This document shows, piece after piece, positions 1 through 6,294 of a stretch of DNA of 64,000 nucleotides. The DNA comes from an uncultured Phascolarctobacterium sp. (GTDB lineage Bacteria > Bacillota > Negativicutes > Acidaminococcales > Acidaminococcaceae), in assembly GCA_900541915.1 (NCBI GenBank), contig UQLS01000002.1, positions 109,404 through 173,403 on the forward strand. Reading direction: 5' to 3'. The first letter of the stretch is position 1; the number at the start of each line of letters is the position of its first letter. The notes under the pieces were generated by a model. The model did no database searches and was not told the DNA's origin. It saw only the letters and a program-made list of their open reading frames with translations. The position numbers and the translations under genes were made by a program.

Positions 1-2
1 AC

Positions 3-287
3 AACTACTCTGAATTTTGGGGAGATCCTCTCAGAGTTTTAGAAGCAGTTAAGAACATTGATAAAAATAAAATACCAAAATGGATTTATGAAATGTTTGA
101 TGATGACAGGAAAGCAGTTATCCAAAGAAGATACATGGAAATGCCTGTATATAGACCTAAATGCAGAATTATATTTTTATATGACTGGCTAAAATCTTTA
201 GGTTATGAAATGTCTGATGCGGAAAAAGCTTTGGTATATGGTACTGATCCAATCTATTCTGAAAAATTGGATTTTGAAGGTAAGTAG
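3..287 (+). CDS. C-terminal fragment of a phage protein, possibly ParB-like (truncated by window edge)
   Basis: The frame is open from base 3, well before the first ATG at 93, and ends at a TAG at 285-287, so this is the C-terminal 94 codons of a gene that starts upstream of the window. The residues around MPVYRP, FLYDWL and SLGYEMSD resemble the tail of phage ParB/Spo0J-like partition proteins that often precede replication genes, but this is recalled family resemblance and no N-terminal ParB motif is available to confirm it. The next ORF starts two bases after its stop, suggesting co-transcription. Confidence 0.6.
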   Translation, partial: NYSEFWGDPLRVLEAVKNIDKNKIPKWIYEMFDDDRKAVIQRRYMEMPVYRPKCRIIFLYDWLKSLGYEMSDAEKALVYGTDPIYSEKLDFEGK

Positions 288-288
288 T

Positions 289-429
289 ATGAAACACAAT
301 AACAAAAAAAGCAGGCAGTGGATATATGCCAGCTTAAATCACAAACAATATCAAGGCAATGGAATAGTTAATCTTGAGCCATTACCTAATAAAATAATTG
401 ATAAGTTAAAAAAGATATTTAATTTTTAG
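289..429 (+). CDS. Small phage protein, 46 aa, function unknown
   Basis: ATG at 289 lies immediately after the TAG of the preceding gene and has a weak GGTAAG ribosome-binding site. The 46-residue product is basic and ends in a lysine-rich helix-like stretch (KIIDKLKKIF). A start at 205 would overlap the preceding gene by 83 bases and is less likely. No family recognised. A terminator-like hairpin follows, so it is probably the last gene of this transcription unit. Confidence 0.4.
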   Translation: MKHNNKKSRQWIYASLNHKQYQGNGIVNLEPLPNKIIDKLKKIFNF

Positions 430-436
430 TTATAAG

Positions 437-503
437 AGGCTGCACTATATACAAGCAACGGCGCAGAACAAAATTCTGGGAAGTATAGGCAGCCTTTTAT
501 TTT
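437..503 (+). terminator. Candidate intrinsic terminator with long loop
   Basis: AGGCTGC-A-CTATA (437-449) pairs with TATAG-GCAGCCT (484-495) with a one-base bulge, followed by TTTTATTTTA. The 34-nt loop is long for a terminator, but the U-rich tail directly abuts the stem. It separates the left genes from the radical SAM gene. Confidence 0.5.
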
Positions 504-532
504 AGTAAAACAATTATTAAGGAGTGGGTTTT

Positions 533-1414
533 ATGAAGATAGGGCTGGTGGACGTTGACGGCCATAACTTCCCGAATCTCGCGTTAATGAAAATATCAGC
601 TTGGCATAAAGAGCATGGCGATAGTGTCGAATGGGCTGGAAGCTTAGAGCATTATAACGGTGTTTATATTGCTAAGGTGTTCGACTTTACTCCAGATGAT
701 TTACATGCATATCAAGCTGACGAAATTATCAGAGGCGGTACTGGATATAACCTAACAAGTCGATTGCCGGAAGAAATGGAACATATATATCCTGATTATG
801 AACTATATGGGATAACTGATACAGCTTATGGCTATTTAACAAGAGGATGCCCGCGGCAGTGTCCTTTTTGTATAGTATCAAAAAAAGAGGGCTGTATATC
901 AGTACAAGTTGCTGATTTGGCAGAATTTTGGAAGGACCAAAAATATATTAAATTACTTGATCCTAATTTGCTTGCCTGCTCTGATTGGCAAGAATTATTG
1001 CAGCAGTTAATTGATAGTAAAGCTTATGTTGATTTTACTCAAGGATTAGACATTAGGCTCATGACTGACGAGAAAGCTGCCATGATTCAAAAATGTAAAA
1101 TCAAGATGCTGCACTTTGCATGGGATAATCCTAGAGATATTAGGACATATGAGCTTCTTAAACAATATAGTAGTGCTTTTGGACCAGATAAACGGAAAAA
1201 ACGAGTATATGTTTTAACTAATTTTAATAGTAGCCATAACGAAGATTTAGAAAGAATTTATAAATTGGTTGCTATCGGCTATGATCCATATGTAATGATT
1301 TTTGATAAGATCAATGCTCCGATGCAGACACGATATCTGCAGCGATGGTGCAATAATAAAAAAATCTTCCACACGCAGCCAGATTTTTCAAAATATAATC
1401 CTAAAATGGGGTGA
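533..1414 (+). CDS. Prophage-encoded radical SAM protein
   Basis: The 293-residue product carries the radical SAM cluster motif CPRQCPFC (CX3CX2C) near residue 110, which ligates a [4Fe-4S] cluster that cleaves S-adenosylmethionine. The N-terminal ~100 residues begin KIGLVDVDGHNFPN and look like a Rossmann-type or B12-binding-like domain, as in other two-domain phage radical SAM proteins. ATG 533 is chosen over GTG 524 because AAGGAG (519-524) is 8 nt upstream. The substrate is unknown. Placement among prophage early genes suggests a nucleotide, DNA or host-protein modification role, which is inference. It is followed after 4 nt by the next ORF. Confidence 0.85.
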   Translation: MKIGLVDVDGHNFPNLALMKISAWHKEHGDSVEWAGSLEHYNGVYIAKVFDFTPDDLHAYQADEIIRGGTGYNLTSRLPEEMEHIYPDYELYGITDTAYGYLTRGCPRQCPFCIVSKKEGCISVQVADLAEFWKDQKYIKLLDPNLLACSDWQELLQQLIDSKAYVDFTQGLDIRLMTDEKAAMIQKCKIKMLHFAWDNPRDIRTYELLKQYSSAFGPDKRKKRVYVLTNFNSSHNEDLERIYKLVAIGYDPYVMIFDKINAPMQTRYLQRWCNNKKIFHTQPDFSKYNPKMG

Positions 1415-1418
1415 GTGT

Positions 1419-1712
1419 ATGGAAATAAGTTGGAGAATAGGCTGGTATGTTTTAGCTTATGCAATTCTTGCACCTGCATATTGTTGTCCTGAAAAAGCAT
1501 TTTGTGAGTATCTAAATGTTGGCAGCAGACGAAAAACCAGAACAGTTGATTGGTTCACACCGGAGCTTTTGGAGGAAATGCAGCAGCAACGAAATTTATT
1601 AGGCAATAAGAAAGCTTCTGAATTGTATGGCATAGAGCCGAGTAATTTTTGTCATATATTAAAACGTCATAAAAGTAACTGTCCTAAAAATAAGCATTGG
1701 GCGGTGATGTAA
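1419..1712 (+). CDS. Phage protein with HTH-like C-terminus, 97 aa
   Basis: ATG 1419 lies just after the radical SAM stop and follows GTGAGTG as a weak ribosome-binding site. The first ~25 residues are hydrophobic and cysteine-containing. The middle reads TPELLEEMQQQRNLL and the end KKASELYGIEPSNFCHILKR, which resembles a helix-turn-helix of the type seen in small phage regulators. The longer frame from 1302 is rejected because it would lie inside the radical SAM gene. No confident family assignment. Confidence 0.5.
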   Translation: MEISWRIGWYVLAYAILAPAYCCPEKAFCEYLNVGSRRKTRTVDWFTPELLEEMQQQRNLLGNKKASELYGIEPSNFCHILKRHKSNCPKNKHWAVM

Positions 1713-1912
1713 TGTATTGTTGTAAAAATTGTAGTGAACGTACAGTTATCTGTCATCTTCATTGTGATAGATATAAAAAAGCAATGTGCGTTGCGAAAAT
1801 CACTAAATTAATGCATGAAGGAGAACGTCATGCGGATGCTTTACAGGTTAAAAGGAAAATGGAAATAAGAAGAAAGTGGCAGAAGCATGTTCAGAGAGGG
1901 CGTGTTAATTAA
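1712..1912 (+). CDS. Small Cys-rich phage protein, 66 aa
   Basis: ATG 1712 overlaps the preceding TAA by one base (TAATG), a usual coupling signal in this cassette. The N-terminus has MYCCKNC...CHLHC, a possible zinc-binding cluster, followed by a strongly basic helical tail (VKRKMEIRRKWQKHVQRGR). The small size, basic charge and Cys pairs fit a nucleic-acid-binding accessory protein, but no named family was recognised. Confidence 0.5.
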   Translation: MYCCKNCSERTVICHLHCDRYKKAMCVAKITKLMHEGERHADALQVKRKMEIRRKWQKHVQRGRVN

Positions 1913-2112
1913 TGAATATAGAGATAGAAAATGAAATAATAGCAGCATTTATTTTATGTGGTTATATTGCATTATTTCTTTGCTTAAATGTGTATCTTTA
2001 CTTTTTATTAAAAGAAGCATGCCTTAGCTATAAAGAAAAGTCTTATAGATGGTTTTTGACTTTCTGTATTCTAAGCTTGCATACTGCAATTTTTATTATG
2101 TATTTTCTTTAG
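1912..2112 (+). CDS. Small phage membrane protein, 66 aa
   Basis: The start overlaps the preceding stop by one base. Two hydrophobic segments, about residues 9-33 and 46-65, flank a short basic loop (KEACLSYKEKSYR), which fits a two-pass membrane protein. It lies in the early cassette, far from the lysis genes, so it need not be a holin. No family assignment. Confidence 0.5.
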   Translation: MNIEIENEIIAAFILCGYIALFLCLNVYLYFLLKEACLSYKEKSYRWFLTFCILSLHTAIFIMYFL

Positions 2113-2180
2113 CATTTATATATGAGTGTTGAGATTTGGCTTCTTTTGGTGGATGCAGTTGAGCCGGAGGATATGTTGTT

Positions 2181-2351
2181 ATGAAAATAGGATATGAAGC
2201 AGTTACAAAATTCAATAGAAGAATTTGCGATATGTTGATAAATCATGAGATAAAATTTTCGCTTGCAAAAAAAGATAAACGGCATGGTCGATTGTGGGCG
2301 AAATATAGTGCTGCAGATTTATTGCGGAAAAGAAAATACTTTGAAAGATAG
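2181..2351 (+). CDS. Small basic phage protein, 56 aa
   Basis: An ATG-initiated frame of 56 codons ends at TAG 2349-2351. A GGAGGATATG stretch lies shortly upstream (about 2166-2175). The product is rich in Lys and Arg (KDKRHGRLWAKYSAADLLRKRKYF) with no obvious domain. It fills the otherwise empty gap between two genes in a cassette where nearly every base is coding, which is the main support. Function unknown. Confidence 0.4.
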   Translation: MKIGYEAVTKFNRRICDMLINHEIKFSLAKKDKRHGRLWAKYSAADLLRKRKYFER

Positions 2352-2365
2352 GATAGGTGAACAGG

Positions 2366-3010
2366 ATGGACGAAAAACAGGCGCATAGTTTGGCAGTAGT
2401 AATAGCAAAGGGCATCATGGGTAAAGATTTCAGAGAACAAGCGGAAGAACAGTCAAAGAAGCGTGGTAAATGGCAGTGGATTGGCCCCAATTATGGAGAT
2501 CGTAGCAAAGGGGAATTATGGGCTACATGCTCTATATGTAAAAGCAGAGTATGTATAAAAGAAGATAATATGGGGTACTGCACCAATTGTCATGCTGAGA
2601 TGGATATAGAAAAGAAAGAATATGCTTATATGCTTGAATGGAATGATTTATATTCTGAAAGAGGGTTTAACAGCATTGATGATGCTTTAAAAGGTGCAGC
2701 AGATGATATGGGTAGCAAATTGGTGCCTGGAAGCATTGTGATAGTTGGCGAAGTTGAAGAAGTAGGTATAGGAATTGATGCTGACAATTTATTAGAAGAT
2801 ATTGGAAATCGAGCTTATAGCGAATTTGGTGAATGCGCAGAGGATTATTTAACAGATGTAACAAGCGAGCATCAAAGTATTTTAGAAGATGAATTGAATG
2901 CTGTTTTTTATAAATGGGCAGAGAAATATAATTACAGACCTCATTTTTATACTGTAAAGAATGAGAAGTCTTATGTTTATGACGGTACTAAGTGGATACT
3001 ACAACTGTGA
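2366..3010 (+). CDS. Phage zinc-ribbon protein, 214 aa
   Basis: ATG 2366 is preferred to GTG 2357 because AGGTGA at 2355-2360 sits 5 nt upstream of it. The product contains CSICKSRVC...GYCTNCHAEM at about residues 54-76, a CXXC/CXXC zinc-ribbon. The remaining ~140 residues are acidic and largely helical with no recognised catalytic motif. It may be a DNA-binding or recombination accessory protein. It overlaps the following GTG start by 4 bases. Confidence 0.55.
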   Translation: MDEKQAHSLAVVIAKGIMGKDFREQAEEQSKKRGKWQWIGPNYGDRSKGELWATCSICKSRVCIKEDNMGYCTNCHAEMDIEKKEYAYMLEWNDLYSERGFNSIDDALKGAADDMGSKLVPGSIVIVGEVEEVGIGIDADNLLEDIGNRAYSEFGECAEDYLTDVTSEHQSILEDELNAVFYKWAEKYNYRPHFYTVKNEKSYVYDGTKWILQL

Positions 3011-3201
3011 AAAATTTATGTATAGACTGCCTACATTACATACCTGATGAAAAAGATAAATTAATGGGAAGATGTGCTGTGACCGGTAAAGCCTTATGTG
3101 AATACACTCGAAGGCCGCCATTATGCTACGGATGTAAACGGAACTTTAAGAGAAAAGAGAGCAAAAATTATGAAAGAAGCAGGAATCGCCGATGGTCGTA
3201 A
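3007..3201 (+). CDS. Small Cys-rich phage protein, 64 aa
   Basis: GTG 3007 overlaps the preceding TGA in a GTGA arrangement typical of coupled genes; an in-frame GTG at 2992 is the alternative. The product has six cysteines spaced as CIDC, C, C and CYGC, suggesting a metal-binding knuckle, and a highly basic C-terminus (RNFKRKESKNYERSRNRR). It overlaps the next ORF by 32 bases. Unknown function. Confidence 0.45.
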   Translation: MKNLCIDCLHYIPDEKDKLMGRCAVTGKALCEYTRRPPLCYGCKRNFKRKESKNYERSRNRRWS

Positions 3202-3412
3202 TGTTACAGTAAAAATACCAAAAGGCTATAAATGCAGACGTTGCAAAGCAAAGTATACAATGCTACTTAAAAAGCACTTGCCTATGAAAGTAACGAACAG
3301 AAATAAGTTTTATCCTTTTTATGCAGATTGTCCTAAATGTGGATGGCATATTAGTATGGGCGAGCATAAAAATTTTTGCGGATATTGTGGGCAAAGATTG
3401 AGGTGGAGATAA
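3170..3412 (+). CDS. Small phage zinc-finger protein, 80 aa
   Basis: ATG 3170 follows a weak purine-rich region inside the previous gene. An upstream in-frame ATG at 3098 would extend the protein but overlaps more. Three CXXC pairs are visible: CRRCKAKY, CPKCGWH and CGYCGQRL, typical of small phage zinc-ribbon proteins. The pattern with the following short ORF (an EAVEAWN motif) is reminiscent of split Lar-like restriction-alleviation proteins, which is a weak inference. It ends with TAATG coupling to the next gene. Confidence 0.5.
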   Translation: MKEAGIADGRNVTVKIPKGYKCRRCKAKYTMLLKKHLPMKVTNRNKFYPFYADCPKCGWHISMGEHKNFCGYCGQRLRWR

Positions 3413-3558
3413 TGCTGACTAAAGAAAAACGCAATGAGAAAGATAAGTTTATGGGAATATGCACTGCAAATTATGGATTTGATAGTTTAGAAGAAGCTGT
3501 CGAAGCCTGGAATATGAGAAATGAAAATGATGTTATTTATCATTCGATAAATTTATGA
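3412..3558 (+). CDS. Small phage protein with Lar-like AWN motif, 48 aa
   Basis: ATG 3412 overlaps the previous TAA by one base, and AGGTGGAG is located 8-15 bases upstream. The segment SLEEAVEAWNMRN matches the C-terminal helix common in restriction alleviation (Lar-like) and related short phage proteins, where a zinc-ribbon normally precedes it. Here the zinc ribbon lies in the upstream ORF, so the two may be a split pair. The evidence is one short motif, so the functional reading is tentative. Confidence 0.4.
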   Translation: MLTKEKRNEKDKFMGICTANYGFDSLEEAVEAWNMRNENDVIYHSINL

Positions 3559-3989
3559 CACGATGGCCATATTTACCAGAAAACGTAAGAACTAAAGAGC
3601 AGGGCGGCAGTAGAAATACTGCTGCCGTTCCGCGTAAAGAAAACAAATACAAAAATGTAAAAGTTGAGATAGATGGCATTAAATTTGATAGCAAATTTGA
3701 GGCAGAATTCTATTTTAGCGAATTGCAGTGGTTATATGCTGCCGGAGAGATAACTAAAATTGAACGGCAAAAGAAATATCTGCTGCAGCCTGCGTTTAAA
3801 TACCAGGATAAAACCATAAGGTCCATTAATTATGTAGCTGATTTTGTGGTTACGTATAAGGATGGTAGGCAGGAAGTTATAGATACTAAAGGAGTAGCTA
3901 CACCAGAGTATCTGTTAAAAAAGAAACTTCTATTATATAGGTACCCTGAAATTAACTTTCGAGAGCCGCATCAAAAAGATTTAGAATAA
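3555..3989 (+). CDS. DUF1064 phage protein, PD-(D/E)XK nuclease-like
   Basis: The 144-residue product has the DUF1064 layout: KYKNVKVEIDGIKFDSKFEAEF near the N-terminus, then a glutamine-containing strand (LLQPAF), then YVADFVVTYKDG and VIDTKGVATPEY. The D...DxKG pattern with an upstream Glu matches an Endonuclease-VII/Holliday-junction-resolvase-like PD-(D/E)XK core. Such proteins are common in Gram-positive phages just before late regulators and are thought to process DNA branches. It starts with ATGA overlap to the previous gene. Confidence 0.75.
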   Translation: MTRWPYLPENVRTKEQGGSRNTAAVPRKENKYKNVKVEIDGIKFDSKFEAEFYFSELQWLYAAGEITKIERQKKYLLQPAFKYQDKTIRSINYVADFVVTYKDGRQEVIDTKGVATPEYLLKKKLLLYRYPEINFREPHQKDLE

Positions 3990-3997
3990 AAATTTTC

Positions 3998-4039
3998 TTC
4001 TATTATATATAGAAAAATTGGGAGGTGATAAGACCTCCC
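3998..4039 (+). other. Two consecutive hairpins upstream of the HUH Rep gene
   Basis: TTCTAT/ATAGAA (3998-4003 and 4009-4014) and GGGAGGT/ACCTCCC (4020-4026 and 4033-4039, 6-nt loop) lie in the 101-base gap before the Rep-like gene. The second stem is followed by AAAACC on the plus strand rather than U-residues, so it is not a plus-strand terminator. Hairpins next to HUH endonuclease genes can be nicking origins; this is an inference from position. Confidence 0.4.
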
Positions 4040-4090
4040 AAAACCTTGATAAAGTATATTATCTTAATGACATAAAAGAGGTGAATTGAA

Positions 4091-4936
4091 ATGGCATACT
4101 TGAAACGGACATGGATTACCGGATCTGTTATTGAAGTAGAAAAATATTATACTTGCAAATATAAGAGCAAAAAAGTTTCTAGGATGCCTAAAGTAAATTC
4201 ATCTTCTGAACAAATGCAAAAAGTTAATGAGCGGAATGCTATAAAAAAATTAAGAAGATTAGTAAACAGTAATTTTACTGAAAATGATATGCACTTAGTA
4301 TTGACTTATGAATATCTAAAAAAGCCAGATACAACAGAAGCAGCTAAAAAAGATATAGCTAAATTTTTAAGGAACTTGAAAAGAGCATATTCAAAAAAAG
4401 GGCATGAATTAAAATATATTTCTGTAGCAGAATACAGTAAAAAAAGCGTACATTTTCATCTTGTTATTACCAAAGGTTTAAATTATGATGAAATATCTGC
4501 TGTTTGGGGAAAAGGAAGAATTCATGTGAACCCTTTAGATGGCAGTGGTGATTATAGTCAGCTGGCAGAATATCTTATCAAGCAATCAAGAAAAACTTTT
4601 AATGATCCGGAACGAGCAATTTATAAAAAGAGATGGAGCGGTTCAAAAAATCTTATTAAACCGGAACCAATTATAGAAATTGCTAAAGCTGATTCATGGA
4701 GAGAAGTTCCAACAGCTCCGGCCGGATATATAGTTATGACTGATAGCATATATACTGATGTATCAGACATTACCGGATATCCATTTCAATATTACAAATG
4801 CATTGCTATAGATAATAAGGCCCAAGAAAGGATGATGAAAAGATATGGAAAAAGGCAAAGAAATAGAAAAAATAATAAATCATGCTGTAAGTACAGCAGT
4901 AGAAGCAACAATGAAAAGCATAAGCCAAAAGCCTAA
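4091..4936 (+). CDS. HUH-type replication initiator-like protein (REP_ORF2/G2P-like)
   Basis: AAGAGGTGAATTGAA precedes ATG 4091. The 281-residue protein shows an HUH endonuclease layout: a strand (HLVLTYEY, ~68-75), the metal-binding H-F-H motif followed by LVITKG (His121, His123), and YLIKQS (Tyr161, Lys164) matching the catalytic YxxK motif of single-tyrosine rolling-circle Rep proteins. Such proteins nick DNA to start replication or mobilisation. It is unexpected beside lambda-type terminase genes and may be a domesticated replication or regulatory gene. The last 92 bases overlap the next gene in another frame, giving an unusually basic tail. Confidence 0.7.
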   Translation: MAYLKRTWITGSVIEVEKYYTCKYKSKKVSRMPKVNSSSEQMQKVNERNAIKKLRRLVNSNFTENDMHLVLTYEYLKKPDTTEAAKKDIAKFLRNLKRAYSKKGHELKYISVAEYSKKSVHFHLVITKGLNYDEISAVWGKGRIHVNPLDGSGDYSQLAEYLIKQSRKTFNDPERAIYKKRWSGSKNLIKPEPIIEIAKADSWREVPTAPAGYIVMTDSIYTDVSDITGYPFQYYKCIAIDNKAQERMMKRYGKRQRNRKNNKSCCKYSSRSNNEKHKPKA

Positions 4937-5363
4937 AAATATTTATAAGCAGACAGAATCAAAGTTGTATGCTTATCCTACTCTGGTAAAAAATATCAAA
5001 AGGTATGAATTAGATATTGCTGATCTAAAAAGGGAAAAGATAACAGAAAAATCTAAGGATATCACTTCTTACTCTGAGTGCGGCGGCATACGTTTAACAC
5101 CAGAAGAAAAACAGGCAGCGAAAATACTTGCTGTCCAGATGAAGAAATCTAGGGACGAAGCAGAAGTGAAAGAGATTCAAATTGCTTTAGGTGAAATATC
5201 TGAAGATGTTTATTATCGAATCATAGAGTTAAGGTATTTTAATAACTTAGCTGATGAAGATATTGCTGAAGCTTTGAACTGTGAAAAAACAACCGTATGG
5301 AGAAACCGCGCAAGATTAGTTAAAAAGTTATCTGTAATTTTCTTTGGTGCTGATGCAATTTAA
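4845..5363 (+). CDS. Sigma-like late transcription regulator (RinA/ArpU type)
   Basis: The 172-residue product ends with an HTH of sigma-70 region 4 style: DVYYRIIELRYFNNLADEDIAEALNC then KTTVWRNRARLVKKL. That organisation, a helical N-terminus plus a C-terminal sigma-like HTH, and its place directly before the terminase genes are typical of RinA/ArpU-family activators of packaging and late genes. ATG 4845 lies inside the Rep-like gene; a shorter start at 4911 is possible. A strong terminator follows, so late transcription probably starts downstream. Confidence 0.7.
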   Translation: MEKGKEIEKIINHAVSTAVEATMKSISQKPKNIYKQTESKLYAYPTLVKNIKRYELDIADLKREKITEKSKDITSYSECGGIRLTPEEKQAAKILAVQMKKSRDEAEVKEIQIALGEISEDVYYRIIELRYFNNLADEDIAEALNCEKTTVWRNRARLVKKLSVIFFGADAI

Positions 5364-5454
5364 CCGTGCAAAAAAGATGCAATTTACTTATGAAATTTTT
5401 GCTGATATAATTAAGGCATGGAGAAGTGTAAGTAAAAATAAGCATTTAAAAGCA

Positions 5455-5484
5455 AGGGCATTAGCATCAGCTAATGTCCTTTTT
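5455..5484 (+). terminator. Intrinsic terminator after the late regulator
   Basis: AGGGCATTAGC (5455-5465) pairs over 11 bp, with one G-U, to GCTAATGTCCT (5470-5480) across an ATCA loop, followed by TTTTG. It closes the early/middle unit. Confidence 0.85.
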
Positions 5485-5500
5485 GTTTTGCTCGCAAAAG

Positions 5501-5725
5501 GTACTTCCAGAAAATATTTTTTGGTAAGGGCCTTGCGACTCCCAGCAGGTATTTAGCTATAAAAAAATAAAATTCGATTTCCTTCCAGGCATTATTAAAT
5601 TAATGGCTGTTTTCTTGCATGAAAAAATAAAAAATTTCTAATAAATGCACAAAATTTTTTATATGAAAAAATGAAGCTTAAAAATTATGCTTTTTCTGGA
5701 AATTTTTAAAAATGAATATTTCCAG
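5501..5725 (+). other. Probable cos/packaging region with repeated TTCCAG motifs
   Basis: This intergenic stretch between the late regulator and the terminase small subunit holds four TTCCAG copies: 5505-5510, 5583-5588 and 5720-5725 direct, and 5696-5701 inverted (CTGGAA), the last two forming a CTGGAAAT/ATTTCCAG inverted pair. A GC-rich, partly symmetrical GGGCCTTGCGACTCCC (5528-5543) stands out in an AT-rich background. Lambda-type phages have cosN followed by gpNu1-binding repeats here, so cosN near 5528 and small-subunit sites at the repeats is the natural reading. From 5544 to 5805 no gene is seen. Confidence 0.5.
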
Positions 5726-5805
5726 GTTAAATACTGCAAAAAATAACAAAATTTTATAAAAAAATCGTATATTTTTGCTAAAAATTTAAGAAAAGAGGTG
5801 AAATT

Positions 5806-6294
5806 ATGGCAAATAAAGTTCTAATATTTGGCAGTGCTTCTGAACTTGCAAGACTTTTAGGCATTAGTCAACGCAGAGTTAATCAGTTAGCAGATGAAAA
5901 AATCATTACTCGGCAGCCGGAAGGTAACTTTATTTTGCCGGAAGCGATTAAAGAATTTTATATATACAAGTACAAAAGTGATGAAAGTATTGATTATATA
6001 ACCGAAAAAGCTTTACATGAGAGAACAAAAAGGCAGTTAGCTGAATTAGATTTGCGGAAAAGAAATTTAGAACTACATGAAGCCGATGATGTGGAGCTGG
6101 TTTTATCGGAAATGCTAACGAATTTCCGTAGTCAGATGCTAGCCATACCCAGTAAAATGGCAAAGATTTTAGAAAACTGCTCATCTGATGAAGTTGAAGA
6201 AGCTTTAACTAAAGAGATTGAAAGCAGGCTGCTGGAAGTTAAAGATTATTCACCAACAATGTTTAGTGTAGAGGATGATTCAGATGGTAGCTAA
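5806..6294 (+). CDS. Terminase small subunit, gpNu1-like
   Basis: GAGGTG precedes ATG 5806. The N-terminal ~60 residues form a winged-helix/HTH (GSASELARLLGISQRRVNQL) followed by a DNA-reading wing, as in lambda gpNu1, which binds cosB and recruits the large subunit. A helical, charged middle (ERTKRQLAELDLRKRNLEL) probably mediates oligomerisation. The length of 162 aa is close to the gpNu1 family. It overlaps the large subunit gene by 11 bases and sits directly after a repeat-containing non-coding stretch that could be its binding region. Confidence 0.85.
   Translation: MANKVLIFGSASELARLLGISQRRVNQLADEKIITRQPEGNFILPEAIKEFYIYKYKSDESIDYITEKALHERTKRQLAELDLRKRNLELHEADDVELVLSEMLTNFRSQMLAIPSKMAKILENCSSDEVEEALTKEIESRLLEVKDYSPTMFSVEDDSDGS

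Noticed and set aside
4020..4039. Plus-strand terminator before the Rep-like gene
   Set aside because: The stem is followed by AAAACC rather than a U-tract.
5344..5556. 70-codon ORF between the late regulator and the terminase genes
   Set aside because: It reads through a strong intrinsic terminator and the probable cos region, has no ribosome-binding site, and its product has no sensible pattern.
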